DNA of 64,000 bases from Xanthostigma xanthostigma (lineage: Eukaryota > Arthropoda > Insecta > Raphidioptera > Raphidiidae), in contig OY754464.1 of NCBI GenBank assembly GCA_963575645.1, forward strand, positions 48,040,192 to 48,104,191, in the 5' to 3' direction. A model generated the notes under the pieces. It worked only from the letters and a program-made list of their open reading frames with translations. It made no database searches and was not told the DNA's origin. The first letter of the stretch is position 1; the number at the start of each line of letters is the position of its first letter. Of this stretch, positions 23,672 through 33,429 are shown piece after piece. The position numbers and the translations under genes are program-made.

Positions 23672-23933
23672 CTAGCGATCCGGTAGGGCTGCGGCCGAAT
23701 TTGTAGATTTCCATGGTTTTTTCGTCGACTTACGTCGCAAAATTGGTTTCCACGAAAAATGCTTTTATTTTAACACGAAAATATTATAATTTAGCCTATA
23801 TCCATCCTGAAGGTCCATTCTAAAAATTGGTGAAAACATTTTTGAAATCGGATGAGTAGTTTCGGAAATTACTTCGTACATCCAAACTTGCAAACTTTAC
23901 CGCTTTATAATATTAGTACTTATACAATATAGA
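23672..23933 (+). repeat. Dispersed retroposon-tail repeat B, copy 2
   Basis: Shares GACTTACGTCGCAAAATTGG, ATTGGTGAAAACATTTTTGA and the TAATATTAGT...TATAGAT end with 58376-58590. Non-coding. Confidence 0.6.
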
Positions 23934-23998
23934 TTAAGTTTACTGTTTCGGAGAGTAGAAACAGTAGCCCTCTGGCATGCCGTATTCGATATAATATG

Positions 23999-24078
23999 CC
24001 GCATAACTTCAGGAAGCACAGAGCCTACGCAGGGTATGGTCTCCCTGCGTAGGTTCTGTGCTTCCTAAAGTTATGCGG
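23999..24078. repeat. Near-perfect 80-bp hairpin
   Basis: The arms at 23999-24034 and 24043-24078 (36 bases each, begins CCGCATAACTTC, core GCACAGAGCCTACGCAGGG) pair with two or three mismatches around an 8-base loop. The size is pre-miRNA-like, but a MITE relic is more likely given the surroundings. Confidence 0.7.
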
Positions 24079-24639
24079 GTTTTGTTTACAGACAAGACCA
24101 TCCTGAACCAGTTGGTAAATCTTACACTTTTTTCGTTGTATTTTGATTACCAGACTTACCAGGGATAAATCGAACGAAAACGGTAAAACCACAGGATTAA
24201 ATATTTTTCCGAATTCAAACAAAAGACTTGTCGACTTTTACCTCATCCCGCACCGATTTTGGAGAAGTATATATGTTTATATTATTATAGAAATTAAGAA
24301 ACAATTCTGACCGCTCGTCCTTAACATGCTTGGCTGGTTTTTTTTTTTTTTTTGCCGATAGGGGAAAAATCTTATAAAGACATCACCCAAATGTGTGATA
24401 GTGTGGGATTCCCACCCACTAAAAAACCCCTATCTCTTCACAATCCATTTCGGAACTGCTATGCTTGGCTGGTTAGTTTTGACATCCCCGCGGGATTAAA
24501 TGAAACCCGATTAACGCGGTATGTTCGGCTCTTCGCTTTCAACTTCTCGGAGCAGTTTCGATGAAACTGGTTTAGACACTAGCGTGTTAAAAAAGAGCGT
24601 TCAGAAATGTTTATTTATAATATTAGAAACAAGTCTTTA

Positions 24640-24981
24640 TATATATGTATAAAAATCTCGCGTCACGATGTTCGTCCGCGCTAATCTCCGAAACCACTGA
24701 ACCGATTTAATGACATTTTGTAAATGTGTTTTGCTGGGTTCAACTTACGCTATGGGATAGTTTTTATTAACTATTTTGTACAAAATTACGGTGTTTTGTG
24801 AAAATAAAATTTATTTTTGTAACATGCAGCGATATCATAGAATTTACTCAAAGCTATTAGTTAAGAAGCAAATCTGGTAGAATTTCTCAAAGCTATTAGT
24901 TCAGCCGCCGGGCCGCAAACGAAATACATTTTGCAAAATTATATCTATCGCACCCAGGTGAAACCGGGACAGACCGCTAGT
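24640..24981 (-). repeat. Dispersed retroposon-tail repeat B, copy 3
   Basis: Reverse complement of 18671-18972: ends in CCGGGACAGACCGCTAGT and contains TTACGCTATGGGATAGTTTT and CTCCGAAACCACTGAACCGA. Non-coding. Confidence 0.65.
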
Positions 24982-25561
24982 AATAATAAATAAAAAAAAA
25001 AGAAACAGTGATGACAAATCTGTGAACATAAACCTTCACATAAAAAACCGTATAAATCGATTAGGTAAGGACTGCTGGCGAATAGTCGAAAGAAAACAGC
25101 TTGTATTTTATTTAAATATAGATATAGATATTTTATAAAGGCGTAGTAGATATATAGGTACTTACTTTATAAAATATAATGATATACTTATGTAGATACA
25201 AAGGTTTCGCTTGCGGTAATAGATATTTCGACAACAATTTGTACCAACAATTGATTCAGACAAAGAGACGAGAAGTAACGCCTCTCAGGCGGGGTAAAGG
25301 TGTTCTGATACACATAATTGGAAAGCAATAAATCACATATGCCAGCATAATACGCGAATGCCTTTGCTGTAACTGTTACAACATTATAAATAAAAAAAAA
25401 CTCGGTTCGCAGTGTCAAAACCCTGCCGGAAATATGATGTATTTGCTAATACCTACAGGTATTGTGACTTAATATTATGTTAACTTAAATTAAAAAAAAT
25501 TTACCTCCTTAATACACACCTTAAAATAATTTTTTTTCCTAATTGAAATCTTTTTGTCGAT

Positions 25562-25945
25562 CTAACATTTGTACCAAATTATTTTATATATAAAAAAAGT
25601 TGTTTTAATTATTTTTTCATTTACACTCTCAATCATAATTATGGACCTAAACGCTTTTAAATTAACAACATTTTTTAAAATATGCCTCTTTAAAAACAAC
25701 AGAGCTTTGCCACTTCCAAGTTTAGATTTGAGAATTCCTTTCGTTTTGTGTTTGACGTCACGCAGCACTCTGCGATCTATGAATATTGAGGTGGTATTTG
25801 AAAAATGTGTTACTCTTGAATATTTTGTTACCAAGTTGGGCCGAAAAAAAAAATTCTTAATAGGTCTCGGTTTGATTGAAAGCTTACCAGCAAAACGAAT
25901 ATTGGATTCTGTTCTAATATTGTTAATGTAAACGTCTTTATGCAC
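25562..25945 (-). pseudogene. Possible LINE ORF1 fragment
   Basis: A 127-codon minus-strand frame contains RFAGKLSIKPRPIKN, then TSIFIDRRVLRDVKHKTKGI, then LKRHILKNVVNLKAF. The order (R-x-GK...KPRPI, ...IFID..L....R.K..ILK) is like the RNA-binding C-terminal domain of LINE ORF1 proteins. The opposite strand is open over almost the same span, which weakens the case. I would accept the assignment only with a profile hit. No start context or neighbouring ORF2 is seen. Confidence 0.35.
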
Positions 25946-25949
25946 CCCC

Positions 25950-26730
25950 TACTCCTAACAATATATCTTAGGTCGGAGTCAATTCGTACATAGCTATGAT
26001 GACAGAAGCGCTAGAAAGTGTTCCAAGAGACAAAAATAAGATTAATTTTAGTAAAATCTTCAGTGAAATGTGAAGTGTCAAATTGCATATCTATGAATTA
26101 ATGCGTGAAGAAAAAACAGTGTGCCCCTTTTTAAGCACATTGCGCGCACGGAGGAATCTGAGATTTGGCAAAGTTAAAGTTCATATGAAGAAGGACTGGA
26201 GAAAGATAAAATTGATGTATATATGTTTTACAAATACATTATATTAAATAAAATAAAATATACGTTCATACACTATTCATTGTTTATGTTCATAAAATAT
26301 TAGCGGAGTAAATGCGGAGTGAATTACTGCCGAATTTTGACCACAGACCGGGTCACAAGTTCAGAATTATGATGTCATTATTGGTATGAAGTAGGTATGA
26401 ACCAGGAATGTTACAGATGTGGGTTTGACTGATATCTGCTCATGCGGACGTGACTTTTTTGACATCCGCAGATACGGATGTGAAAATAATAATAAGAGTA
26501 ATAATATTTTTAACAATAAATGTGATTTCTGATTGGTAAATACTAAATTTTTGTAAAAGTAACTGAAAGCAATTGTAATTTATTATTTTTTATGAAAGTC
26601 ATTATTTTCATTACTTAACAATAAAATTACAGAACTGCTCAAGTAGTTGAAGAATAATAACATTGCAGCCTTTTAGGACTAAGGGTATATTAATCCATAT
26701 TGAGTCATGTAGTCAAAGAACTGGAGCACG
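25950..26730. other. No gene seen
   Basis: AT-rich intergenic sequence without recognisable features. Confidence 0.4.
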
Positions 26731-26732
26731 CG

Positions 26733-27272
26733 TCAAGTGCACTTCGATAAAGCCGGCAGCGTCAAAATGTCGTATGCTAAAATTATTATCATGAGAATAA
26801 AGAGCTATTTAAGGGATAACTTAGTGGCCCATATTTAATTTTAGGGCTCTTATCCTTTTAGGCAAAACCTGTGGTGCTTAAATCTGATGCAATCATGTAA
26901 CATGATTCTTCATTGTGTCGCTGCCAAGTCGACCCGCTCCTCCACCATATGTGACCGGTAATTCCACCATATAGAAGTTATATTCAAAAATTTTCCCTAA
27001 AAAAACAAGAGCCCTAAATTTAAAAATGGGGCACTAAAATAACCCTTAAATAGCCTTTAAATCTCATAATACCATTCTTTTCATCATTCGACTCTGTGGC
27101 GATGCTAACTTTTTCTAAAGTTAGCAGCGCCACAGGTTTTGCCTAAATGGATAAGAGTCCTAAAATTAATAATAGGGCACTAAATTAGCCCTTAAATAGC
27201 TCTTAATTATCATGCCAATAATTTTATCATACGACATTTTGGCGCTGTCAGTTTTATCGGGGTGTCAAGTGC
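26733..27272. mobile_element. Foldback element with a third, internal arm copy
   Basis: The left arm (TCAAGTGC...ATAAAGCCGGCAGCGTC...AAATGTCGTATG, about 145 bp) is inverted at 27120-27272. A further partial inverted copy lies at about 26995-27060 (AAGAGCCCTAAATTTAAAAA). Repeated blocks include GAGCTATTTAAGGG and GGCAAAACCTGTGG. Non-coding. Confidence 0.75.
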
Positions 27273-27479
27273 CAGTCCGGTACTCCATAATCTTGTCATG
27301 ACTTGCATCACATCCGCATCCACTAAAGTTTCGCAACGACTAATGCGAATGCAGATGCCAGAAATTATGCAAATGCTCCGCGGTTGCGGATGCAGACGTT
27401 TGCAACATCTTTAGTTATGAGCTATAAGTCGTCAACTATTTAATGTATTTGTTATACCTTTGGCACATACACCGTTAGT

Positions 27480-27545
27480 GTCGGTCGGATAGCAGGACCT
27501 AGGGGTCGGACTAAAATTTCTTGCCGTTTCAGAGTTTTCAGAACA
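27480..27545 (+). repeat. GTCGGTCGGATRGC dispersed repeat edge
   Basis: GTCGGTCGGATAGCAGGACC and GGTCGGACTAAAATTTCTTG recur at 28590-28640 and, inverted, at 19730-19775. They appear to mark one end of a family that also shares the TTACTGAAGGRTG blocks at 28300-28800 and 30840-31500. Confidence 0.5.
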
Positions 27546-27623
27546 ATTTAGCATCATTTTTTTAAATGTTTATGTGTGTTAGCACGAATACTTTTGACAG
27601 GATTAATCGATTTAAACGAAAGA

Positions 27624-28090
27624 ACCTCTCACAAACCTTGAGGCATTTGGTTCTCGGTTAGATTGATCAGAAAATGGTTTTATTTTATAATTTAAAGGTC
27701 ACTAAGAAAAAGTGTCCATGGGCGCATAACCTAAAAACCAATAAATTTTTAGATACATATATTATGTTTAGCAAGATTTTAGATATAGGGATATTCATTG
27801 AATTCACAAACATGTTCCATATGTTCAACTTTTGTGCTTTTTTAGAAATAGAAAAATAGTCGAAAACTAGGTAATGTTGGAAGGTATCACTCTGTATAAA
27901 ATAATAATGTCATATACGGATTCAGCGCACTCGAAAATTTCTAGAGCTTAGGATTTTTTAAGATTAGGATATCCCTATATCTAAAACCTCGCAAAAAATA
28001 TCTGTAGCTAAAAATCTATAGGTTTTTAAACTATGCGCTCATGGACACTTTTTCTTTGCGATCAAGTCCCATAAGGTTTGTGCGGGGTAC
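27624..28090. mobile_element. Foldback element
   Basis: CTCACAAACCTTGAGG...GATCAGAAAATGG...AAAGTGTCCATGGGCGCATA (27624-27735) is inverted at 28015-28090 (TATGCGCTCATGGACACTTT). The inner segments around TAGATATAGGGATAT / ATATCCCTATATCTA also pair. The 61-codon open frame at 27674 lies inside the arm and is not a gene. Confidence 0.7.
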
Positions 28091-28299
28091 TTTGGCCCAC
28101 ACGTTGGATTCTATCACCGCACGAAGCCCATATTTAAAATTAACCAAATCGGGTGGTTTTAAGGATAGTTTCTAGATGTTGAAAAATGCTTTTGGACAAA
28201 AAAATAACAAAAAAATTCTCAGCATCAAGTCAATATTAAATCCATTAGAGAGTATTTAAACGCTAATTAAATAAAATCGGCCTAGTAGAACCAGACATA

Positions 28300-28830
28300 A
28301 ATTTTATGGAAACGCCAGTTTGCAGATATGAATTTTATATACTTAGGTACTTACTGAAGAGTGTTTTTTTGCTACCGATGTTGAGTTGGTAATAATATTG
28401 CAATTAAGAACAAAGATTACTCTAAGGAGTGTGTTAAGGGCTCAATTTTTTTATTTTGTCGAAAAACAAATATAAGATAACAATAAAGCTAAACTGCCAG
28501 TATCAGCAAATAAATTGTATTGTCGACAGCATTTGGCATTCCAATTCGAGGTTTTAGTGTACTTGCCATATGGAACACACACTATTGACGTCGGTCGGAT
28601 GGCGGGAACTAAAGGTCGGACCGAAATTTTTTGACTTACAAATTTTATGAGAACACTAGTTTACGGGTATGAATTTATTTACTGAAGGGTGCATTTAATT
28701 TGCTACAGAAGTTGAATTGTTAATATTACTGAAACTATGAAAAAAAAATGTTTTGAGGGATGTATTAAGAGCAGATTTTTTTTTATTTTGTCCGAAAACA
28801 AACTCAAGTTTAGATAACATGGCCATAATG
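28300..28830 (+). repeat. Two direct copies of a dispersed repeat
   Basis: 28300-28560 and 28635-28830 share AATTTTATGRRAACRCYAGTTT, GAATTTATNTACTGAAG, a T-rich TTTATTTTGTC block and TAGATAACA-like endings. A third copy at 30835-31510 is split by a foldback insertion. Confidence 0.5.
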
Positions 28831-28871
28831 ACTTGTGAACTAGACTAATATTATTAGTCTAGTTCACAAGT
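28831..28871. repeat. Perfect 41-base palindromic hairpin
   Basis: ACTTGTGAACTAGACTAAT (28831-28849) is exactly inverted at 28853-28871 around a 3-base loop. It sits at the end of a dispersed repeat and was probably left by an element end. A miRNA is unlikely because the stem is too short. Confidence 0.75.
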
Positions 28872-29214
28872 TCCTTTTTGATTAATTAAAGAGCAGGAAA
28901 TTTCCTAAAAAAAGTCCCAACTCGCGGAACTCTACCACCAATATTTATAATTTTAATTTAGAGGTGAAAGTAGGGCTAAAATATTTTTTTTTCTATTTTT
29001 TGTATAATTTTAAATATTTTCGTTTCATTTAGCTTGTCGTATAAAAAATAGAAAAGAATTTTTATACGGCAAGTTTCTAGATAGTAGATATCAATCCAAA
29101 AACCGACTCGAGTGACATCACGATCATAACTTTCGGTGAAGTAGGGCTGAAATTCATCAAAAAGGTACATGTGAACTAGATTATATTGCCGGAATGGTTT
29201 GGCTCTGCGACACT

Positions 29215-29870
29215 AGGTTTTACCATTCCAACCCACAAGTGGGGAATGGTACTAGTTTAGGTCAAAAATCACTTTTCAAAAATTTTAAAATATCTTTCCG
29301 TTTTGAGGTCCCCCGAATCCAAAAAACATATTTTTGGAAAATCTCTGTGCGTCTGTTAGTCTGTTTGTCTGTGAACACGATACGGGTCAAACGGATGAGC
29401 GGATTGAAACCAAATTTTGGGAGGATGTTTGGTATGCAAATATGACAGCCCCTATTGTTTTCGGGGAAAATCGGCGCATGCGCAGAAGAAATATATGCTA
29501 AAATGGTATTTTTTATATGATAATGGTATACTTTTCATAATAATTATTCTATTTATTTTTTCAAGAAAGTTTTTTTTCTAAACTTTATAGTTTCGGAAAT
29601 ATTTTGAAAATAAAAAAAAATCACCCGCTCTTTTGTTTTATGGATCTGTCAGAAATAAACTAGTTAGGCATGCTTTGATTAATTTTTACATGACGTGGAA
29701 CATACTATGTAGGTAACCATAGCAACGAATAGTTAATATCATATTGAATACTAGCCATTACCCGCGTCACCTCACGCGATATCAGAAATTTTATTTTCTT
29801 TATTATAATCAAATGTCAACATTTTTGAAGTTGGAATGGTCTCGTAGCCCAATTGGCTGGAATTTTTTAA
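29215..29870 (+). mobile_element. Non-coding repeat family A, longest copy
   Basis: Runs from TACCATTCCAACCCACAAGT to GAAGTTGGAATGGTC and on to CCAATTGGCTGGAAT. It shares blocks with the copies at 7606-8095 (inverted), 41740-41940 and 60905-61065. The 11-bp inverted termini ACCATTCCAAC suggest a DNA transposon derivative. The short frame at 29194-29445 is a by-product of the repeat. Confidence 0.65.
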
Positions 29871-30619
29871 TTACTATTAATCGGTCAACATAAAGATGTT
29901 TGCACATTAATCCGTAAGCGCAGTTTGGCGCTCACCAATTTTTTTTTTGCAAGAATCACCGATATGATGTGAAAGCAACAAAAAATACGGTTGAATATAA
30001 TACGACTATATATTATACACAGTGGCATGATATACGCGAAAATTCTTCCGTGGAACGAGACCTGTCACTTTGTGATTTATAGGCATACTAATATGAAACC
30101 ATCTCTGCACTGACTGATTTTTATTATAAGTTTTCGAGAAGTTTTTAACTATGTACAAGGGTGCGTACAATATAAGTTTAATATTTGCTTTATTGAAAAC
30201 TGTGTATACAGGAAAAAAATGATAACGGCTACATTTTCAGAATACAGCGCATTGGTGAATCTAGATTTTTCTGGAAGGGCCATACGTTCTCATTTAAGTT
30301 CGACTAGAGCTACTTTGACAAATCTTGGACAAACGGTTATGAATTTAAATTAAAAAATAACTCTCTTGGTGTGTATGTTTTTGTTAAAAAATTGGTTTAT
30401 AAGTTGATAATTGTTTCTTCTCTTCTTTTTTAAGTAACAGACAGAGTGAAACGGCTTCAAAAGCCATTATCACTACATAAAAAAGAGAAAAGAAATTATA
30501 ATGGTGGTAATTTGATAATAATCTACATCATAGCGGTACAGGTAAGTATTTTGTTTATTACGGTATAAGTTTAAAAATTTTATATATATTTTTGTATTTT
30601 TTTATCAATTTTAGATATG

Positions 30620-30733
30620 TTAGAACTTTTTTGTTTGATTTCTTTCGTTTTTCAGAGCTTCCCGGTTATTTGTCGGAGTTCTATTTGATTTCTTTCGTTT
30701 TTCAGAGCTTCCCGGTTATTTGTCGGAGTTCTA
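30620..30733 (+). repeat. 57-bp direct tandem duplication
   Basis: The segment TTGATTTCTTTCGTTTTTCA...CCCGGTTATTTGTCGGAGTTCTA occurs twice back to back (about 30635-30675 and 30683-30733) without visible differences, so it is a recent duplication. Confidence 0.8.
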
Positions 30734-30942
30734 AACTCTCACAACGACTGTTTTATAATTTAATCATAATCGTTTCAAATTTGAAATTTAACCCTTAAGT
30801 AATTATTAAAATGCGCTGCTAAAATTTTAATAAAATCGCCCCGACAGGACCTGACTTAAACATTTTGGGAAACGTTCGTTTGTATATATATGGATGTACT
30901 TACTGAAGGATGTATTTAATTTGGGGCAAAGGTTGAATTTAT

Positions 30943-31366
30943 TACACGCTTTATATTAACTTCACTTGTAAGTTTGTTTGTCGTGGGTTCTAATCCCGTC
31001 CACGCCGAAAAAATTATTTTTTTTTCGGCAAATTTTTGACAATAAATCGAACTAAAAAGTGGAAAATAAATATAGTTTGAAAACAACTAAAAAACACGCT
31101 TTATATCGAACTAAAAAGTAAAAAATATTTTTTTTAAAATAAGCTTAAAACAATAATGAATAAAATATACTAGTATTATTGTGAAAAAAGCGTGGGACGC
31201 TTTGTTCCACATTTTCGTACATCGAGCGCCCTACGCTTTTTTCACAATAATACCAGTATTTTTTATTCATTAAGTATTGTTTTAAGCTTATTTTAAAAAA
31301 ATATTTTTTACTTTTTAGTTCGATATAAAGCGTGTTTTACAGTTTTTTTGAAACTATATTTTATTA
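30943..31366 (+). mobile_element. SINE-like head plus foldback element, copy 1 (25-nt loop in orientation 1)
   Basis: A tRNA-like B box (GGGTTCTAATCCCGTCCACG at 30984) and a GCCGAAAAAA...TTCGGCAAATTTTTGAC body precede a foldback. Its arms (CACGCTTTATATCGAACTAA from 31096; inverse to 31334) meet at GCGTGGGACGC / GCGCCCTACGC around a 25-base loop at 31201-31225. The second copy at 40909-41420 has the same head, same order, but the loop reversed. The copy interrupts an older repeat at 30835-31510. Confidence 0.8.
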
Positions 31367-31896
31367 ATATTGAAATTAAGAAATAAAAAGGGGCTAAATT
31401 TTTTATTTTGTACAAAAACGAAAAAGTTAAATTCACATAGGTAATAAAGCCACATAGCCTCTGTATTAGCAAATACACTATATTGTCGGCAGGGTTTGGC
31501 ACTGCGACCCGAGTTTTTTCTTTAAAACACGTTTTCAGCAAATAGTAAATTGACCATAATACATTTTTAAATTATGAACAACTTTTGTATTTTGTAGAAA
31601 AATGTACAGTAAAGCCAACAGTTAGTACATAAAATTTACATTCAGTAGACCACAACAGCGTTTATTTTTTATGCATGCAGATATATACGGAGTGTTTTGT
31701 TGCAAAACGTACCATATAGCTTATCTGTGTTATATTTAATTTTAATGGAATTATAATCCTGTTTACTATTGCTAGTTTCGTTTCTGAAAGATTGTATGAC
31801 CATTGACTATTTCAGAGGTCGTTTGAGTTCTATTTAGAAAAATTGGATAAGTTCTGTTGAGAAGACAAATCGCAATTTTCACGTCAATATTCTAGC

Positions 31897-32425
31897 TTAA
31901 GATCCAGCATTAGAAATATATACCCTCATCTGTTATTTGATGATGAAAAAGATTATATGGTAGATAATATATAGGTACATTGATAAATTAAATAAATTCT
32001 AATAGAGTTTTTTGGATCAACTTCCCCGATTTGGTAATTATAAAAATCGAGCCTAAGATGAGAGAATATGACACTAGGAATTGAAATATAACATTGATTC
32101 TATACATAAATATAGATCATCCACATAAACATACCTTGTAAATAGTTGAGTTCTGTGTACTCTGAGTTTATTTGTTTAGTTAACATTTTATTTGTGTCAT
32201 ATTTGCTCATCTTAGGCACGATTTTTATGATTAACAAATCGGGGAAGTTGATTCGAAAAAGTTAATTAGAATATATTTAATTTAACAGCATAGATACGCA
32301 ATTTAGCTAGGGAACCTATGTGCAATTTATTAATGTATAGGTATATTAATATAATATTAATCTTTGTTATCATCAAATAACAGATGAGGGTATATATTTT
32401 TAATACCGGATCTCGCACTATTCTG
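31897..32425. mobile_element. Foldback element, about 530 bp
   Basis: AAGATCCAGCATTAGAAATATAT...CCCTCATCTGTTATTTGATG and CAACTTCCCCGATTTG (31909-32070) are inverted at 32195-32413 (CAAATCGGGGAAGTTG, CATCAAATAACAGATGAGGG). The spacer is about 125 bp. Non-coding. Confidence 0.75.
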
Positions 32426-32849
32426 CCTTGATATTGGGTTACAAAATAAAAGAAGTAATTAAGCTATTCTAAAGTATTCTAAATAAAGGATAATTAGACC
32501 TCTAACCGATGAAATATGTTAATTTTAATGCCAATGTTGCGTCTACTATATATGTGACTTCTTCAAAGCTCAACGTATTAATTATTGAATATTAGGCTTT
32601 ATCATTTTTAACCAGTTACTTTTCAAATTTCAACACTGAAAATTATAGGTAGTAATTATATATAAACTGTCTCCTGTCCAAAATTAAAATTCTAAAGTCA
32701 CTTTTTTGAACCACGAATAACAATGAACAGAAAAGTAATTGGTTAGAAATGGTAAAAACTAATGTGCAATAATTGACATTTTGAATCCTGAAAAAATCAC
32801 AAATTGTAAACGAAATGTTGGCGTTAAAAATTAACATTTAACACAGGCT

Positions 32850-33160
32850 TAAAGAATACGTTTACCTAACACATTATAAAACTTTATAATGATCGGCCCA
32901 ATGATCTTAAAGAATTGCCTTTTATAAAATTTCAAAAGAAACTTAAAGAAAAGTTTGTTCCAAGCAGCCAGCAAACGGTAACGAAACCGTCACCCGCATA
33001 CGCAGTAGCTAAAACGAAGCAGTTAGTGGTGATTTTAGAACACGTTTTAGCTACTGCGCATACGAGTGACGGTTTCGTTACCGTTTGCTGGCTGTTTGGA
33101 ACAAACTTATTTATTACACAATGTCTATAATATATAATTTCACTGACTTCACTATATAAT
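32850..33160 (+). pseudogene. LINE C-terminal tail relic interrupted by a hairpin element
   Basis: Translation before the hairpin reads KLYNDRPNDLKELPFIKFQK then KLKE, a typical LINE ORF2 C-terminus. After the hairpin it continues as FITQCL-like codons, comparable to LLLSQCFYNIN at the end of the LINE relic at 23150. The hairpin 32951-33108 therefore inserted into a LINE tail. Confidence 0.5.
32951..33108. mobile_element. Foldback element inserted in a LINE tail
   Basis: The arms at 32951-33016 and 33043-33108 (begins AAGTTTGTTCCAAGCAGCCA, core CGGTAACGAAACCGTCAC) pair with few mismatches. The loop is 26 bases. Both strands show open frames across it only because it is a palindrome. Confidence 0.8.
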
Positions 33161-33369
33161 ATTATGTAACCGCATGTTGTATCCTTGATTTTATGACAAA
33201 TTCGACTCTTTGTAGTCTTTTGAACGATTAAATAAATAAACACACAAGAAGGACCATAACAATATAAAAGCAAAGTAGTCTGAGTAAATTCACAATGGTT
33301 GCATCCCAATATATATTAATTGTAGACTGATTCGCTAGGTTTCGAATCACACCGCTTTTGTAGTCTTTA

Positions 33370-33425
33370 CAGTGGTCTTTGGGATCAAGCAGTCATGAGT
33401 TCGAATCCCACAACCGCTCATGGAT
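33370..33425 (+). repeat. Possible tRNA-like SINE head
   Basis: A B-box-like GAGTTCGAATCCC (about 33398) lies in a weakly tRNA-like stretch (GTGGTCTTTGGGATCAAGCA). There is no convincing A box or cloverleaf. A similar isolated B box, GGGTTCGAATCC, is at about 38974. Confidence 0.3.
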
Positions 33426-33429
33426 GATT

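Noticed and set aside
33061..33309. Minus-strand ORF 32932-33309
   Set aside because: Created by reading through the palindrome 32951-33108; arm sequence is open on both strands.
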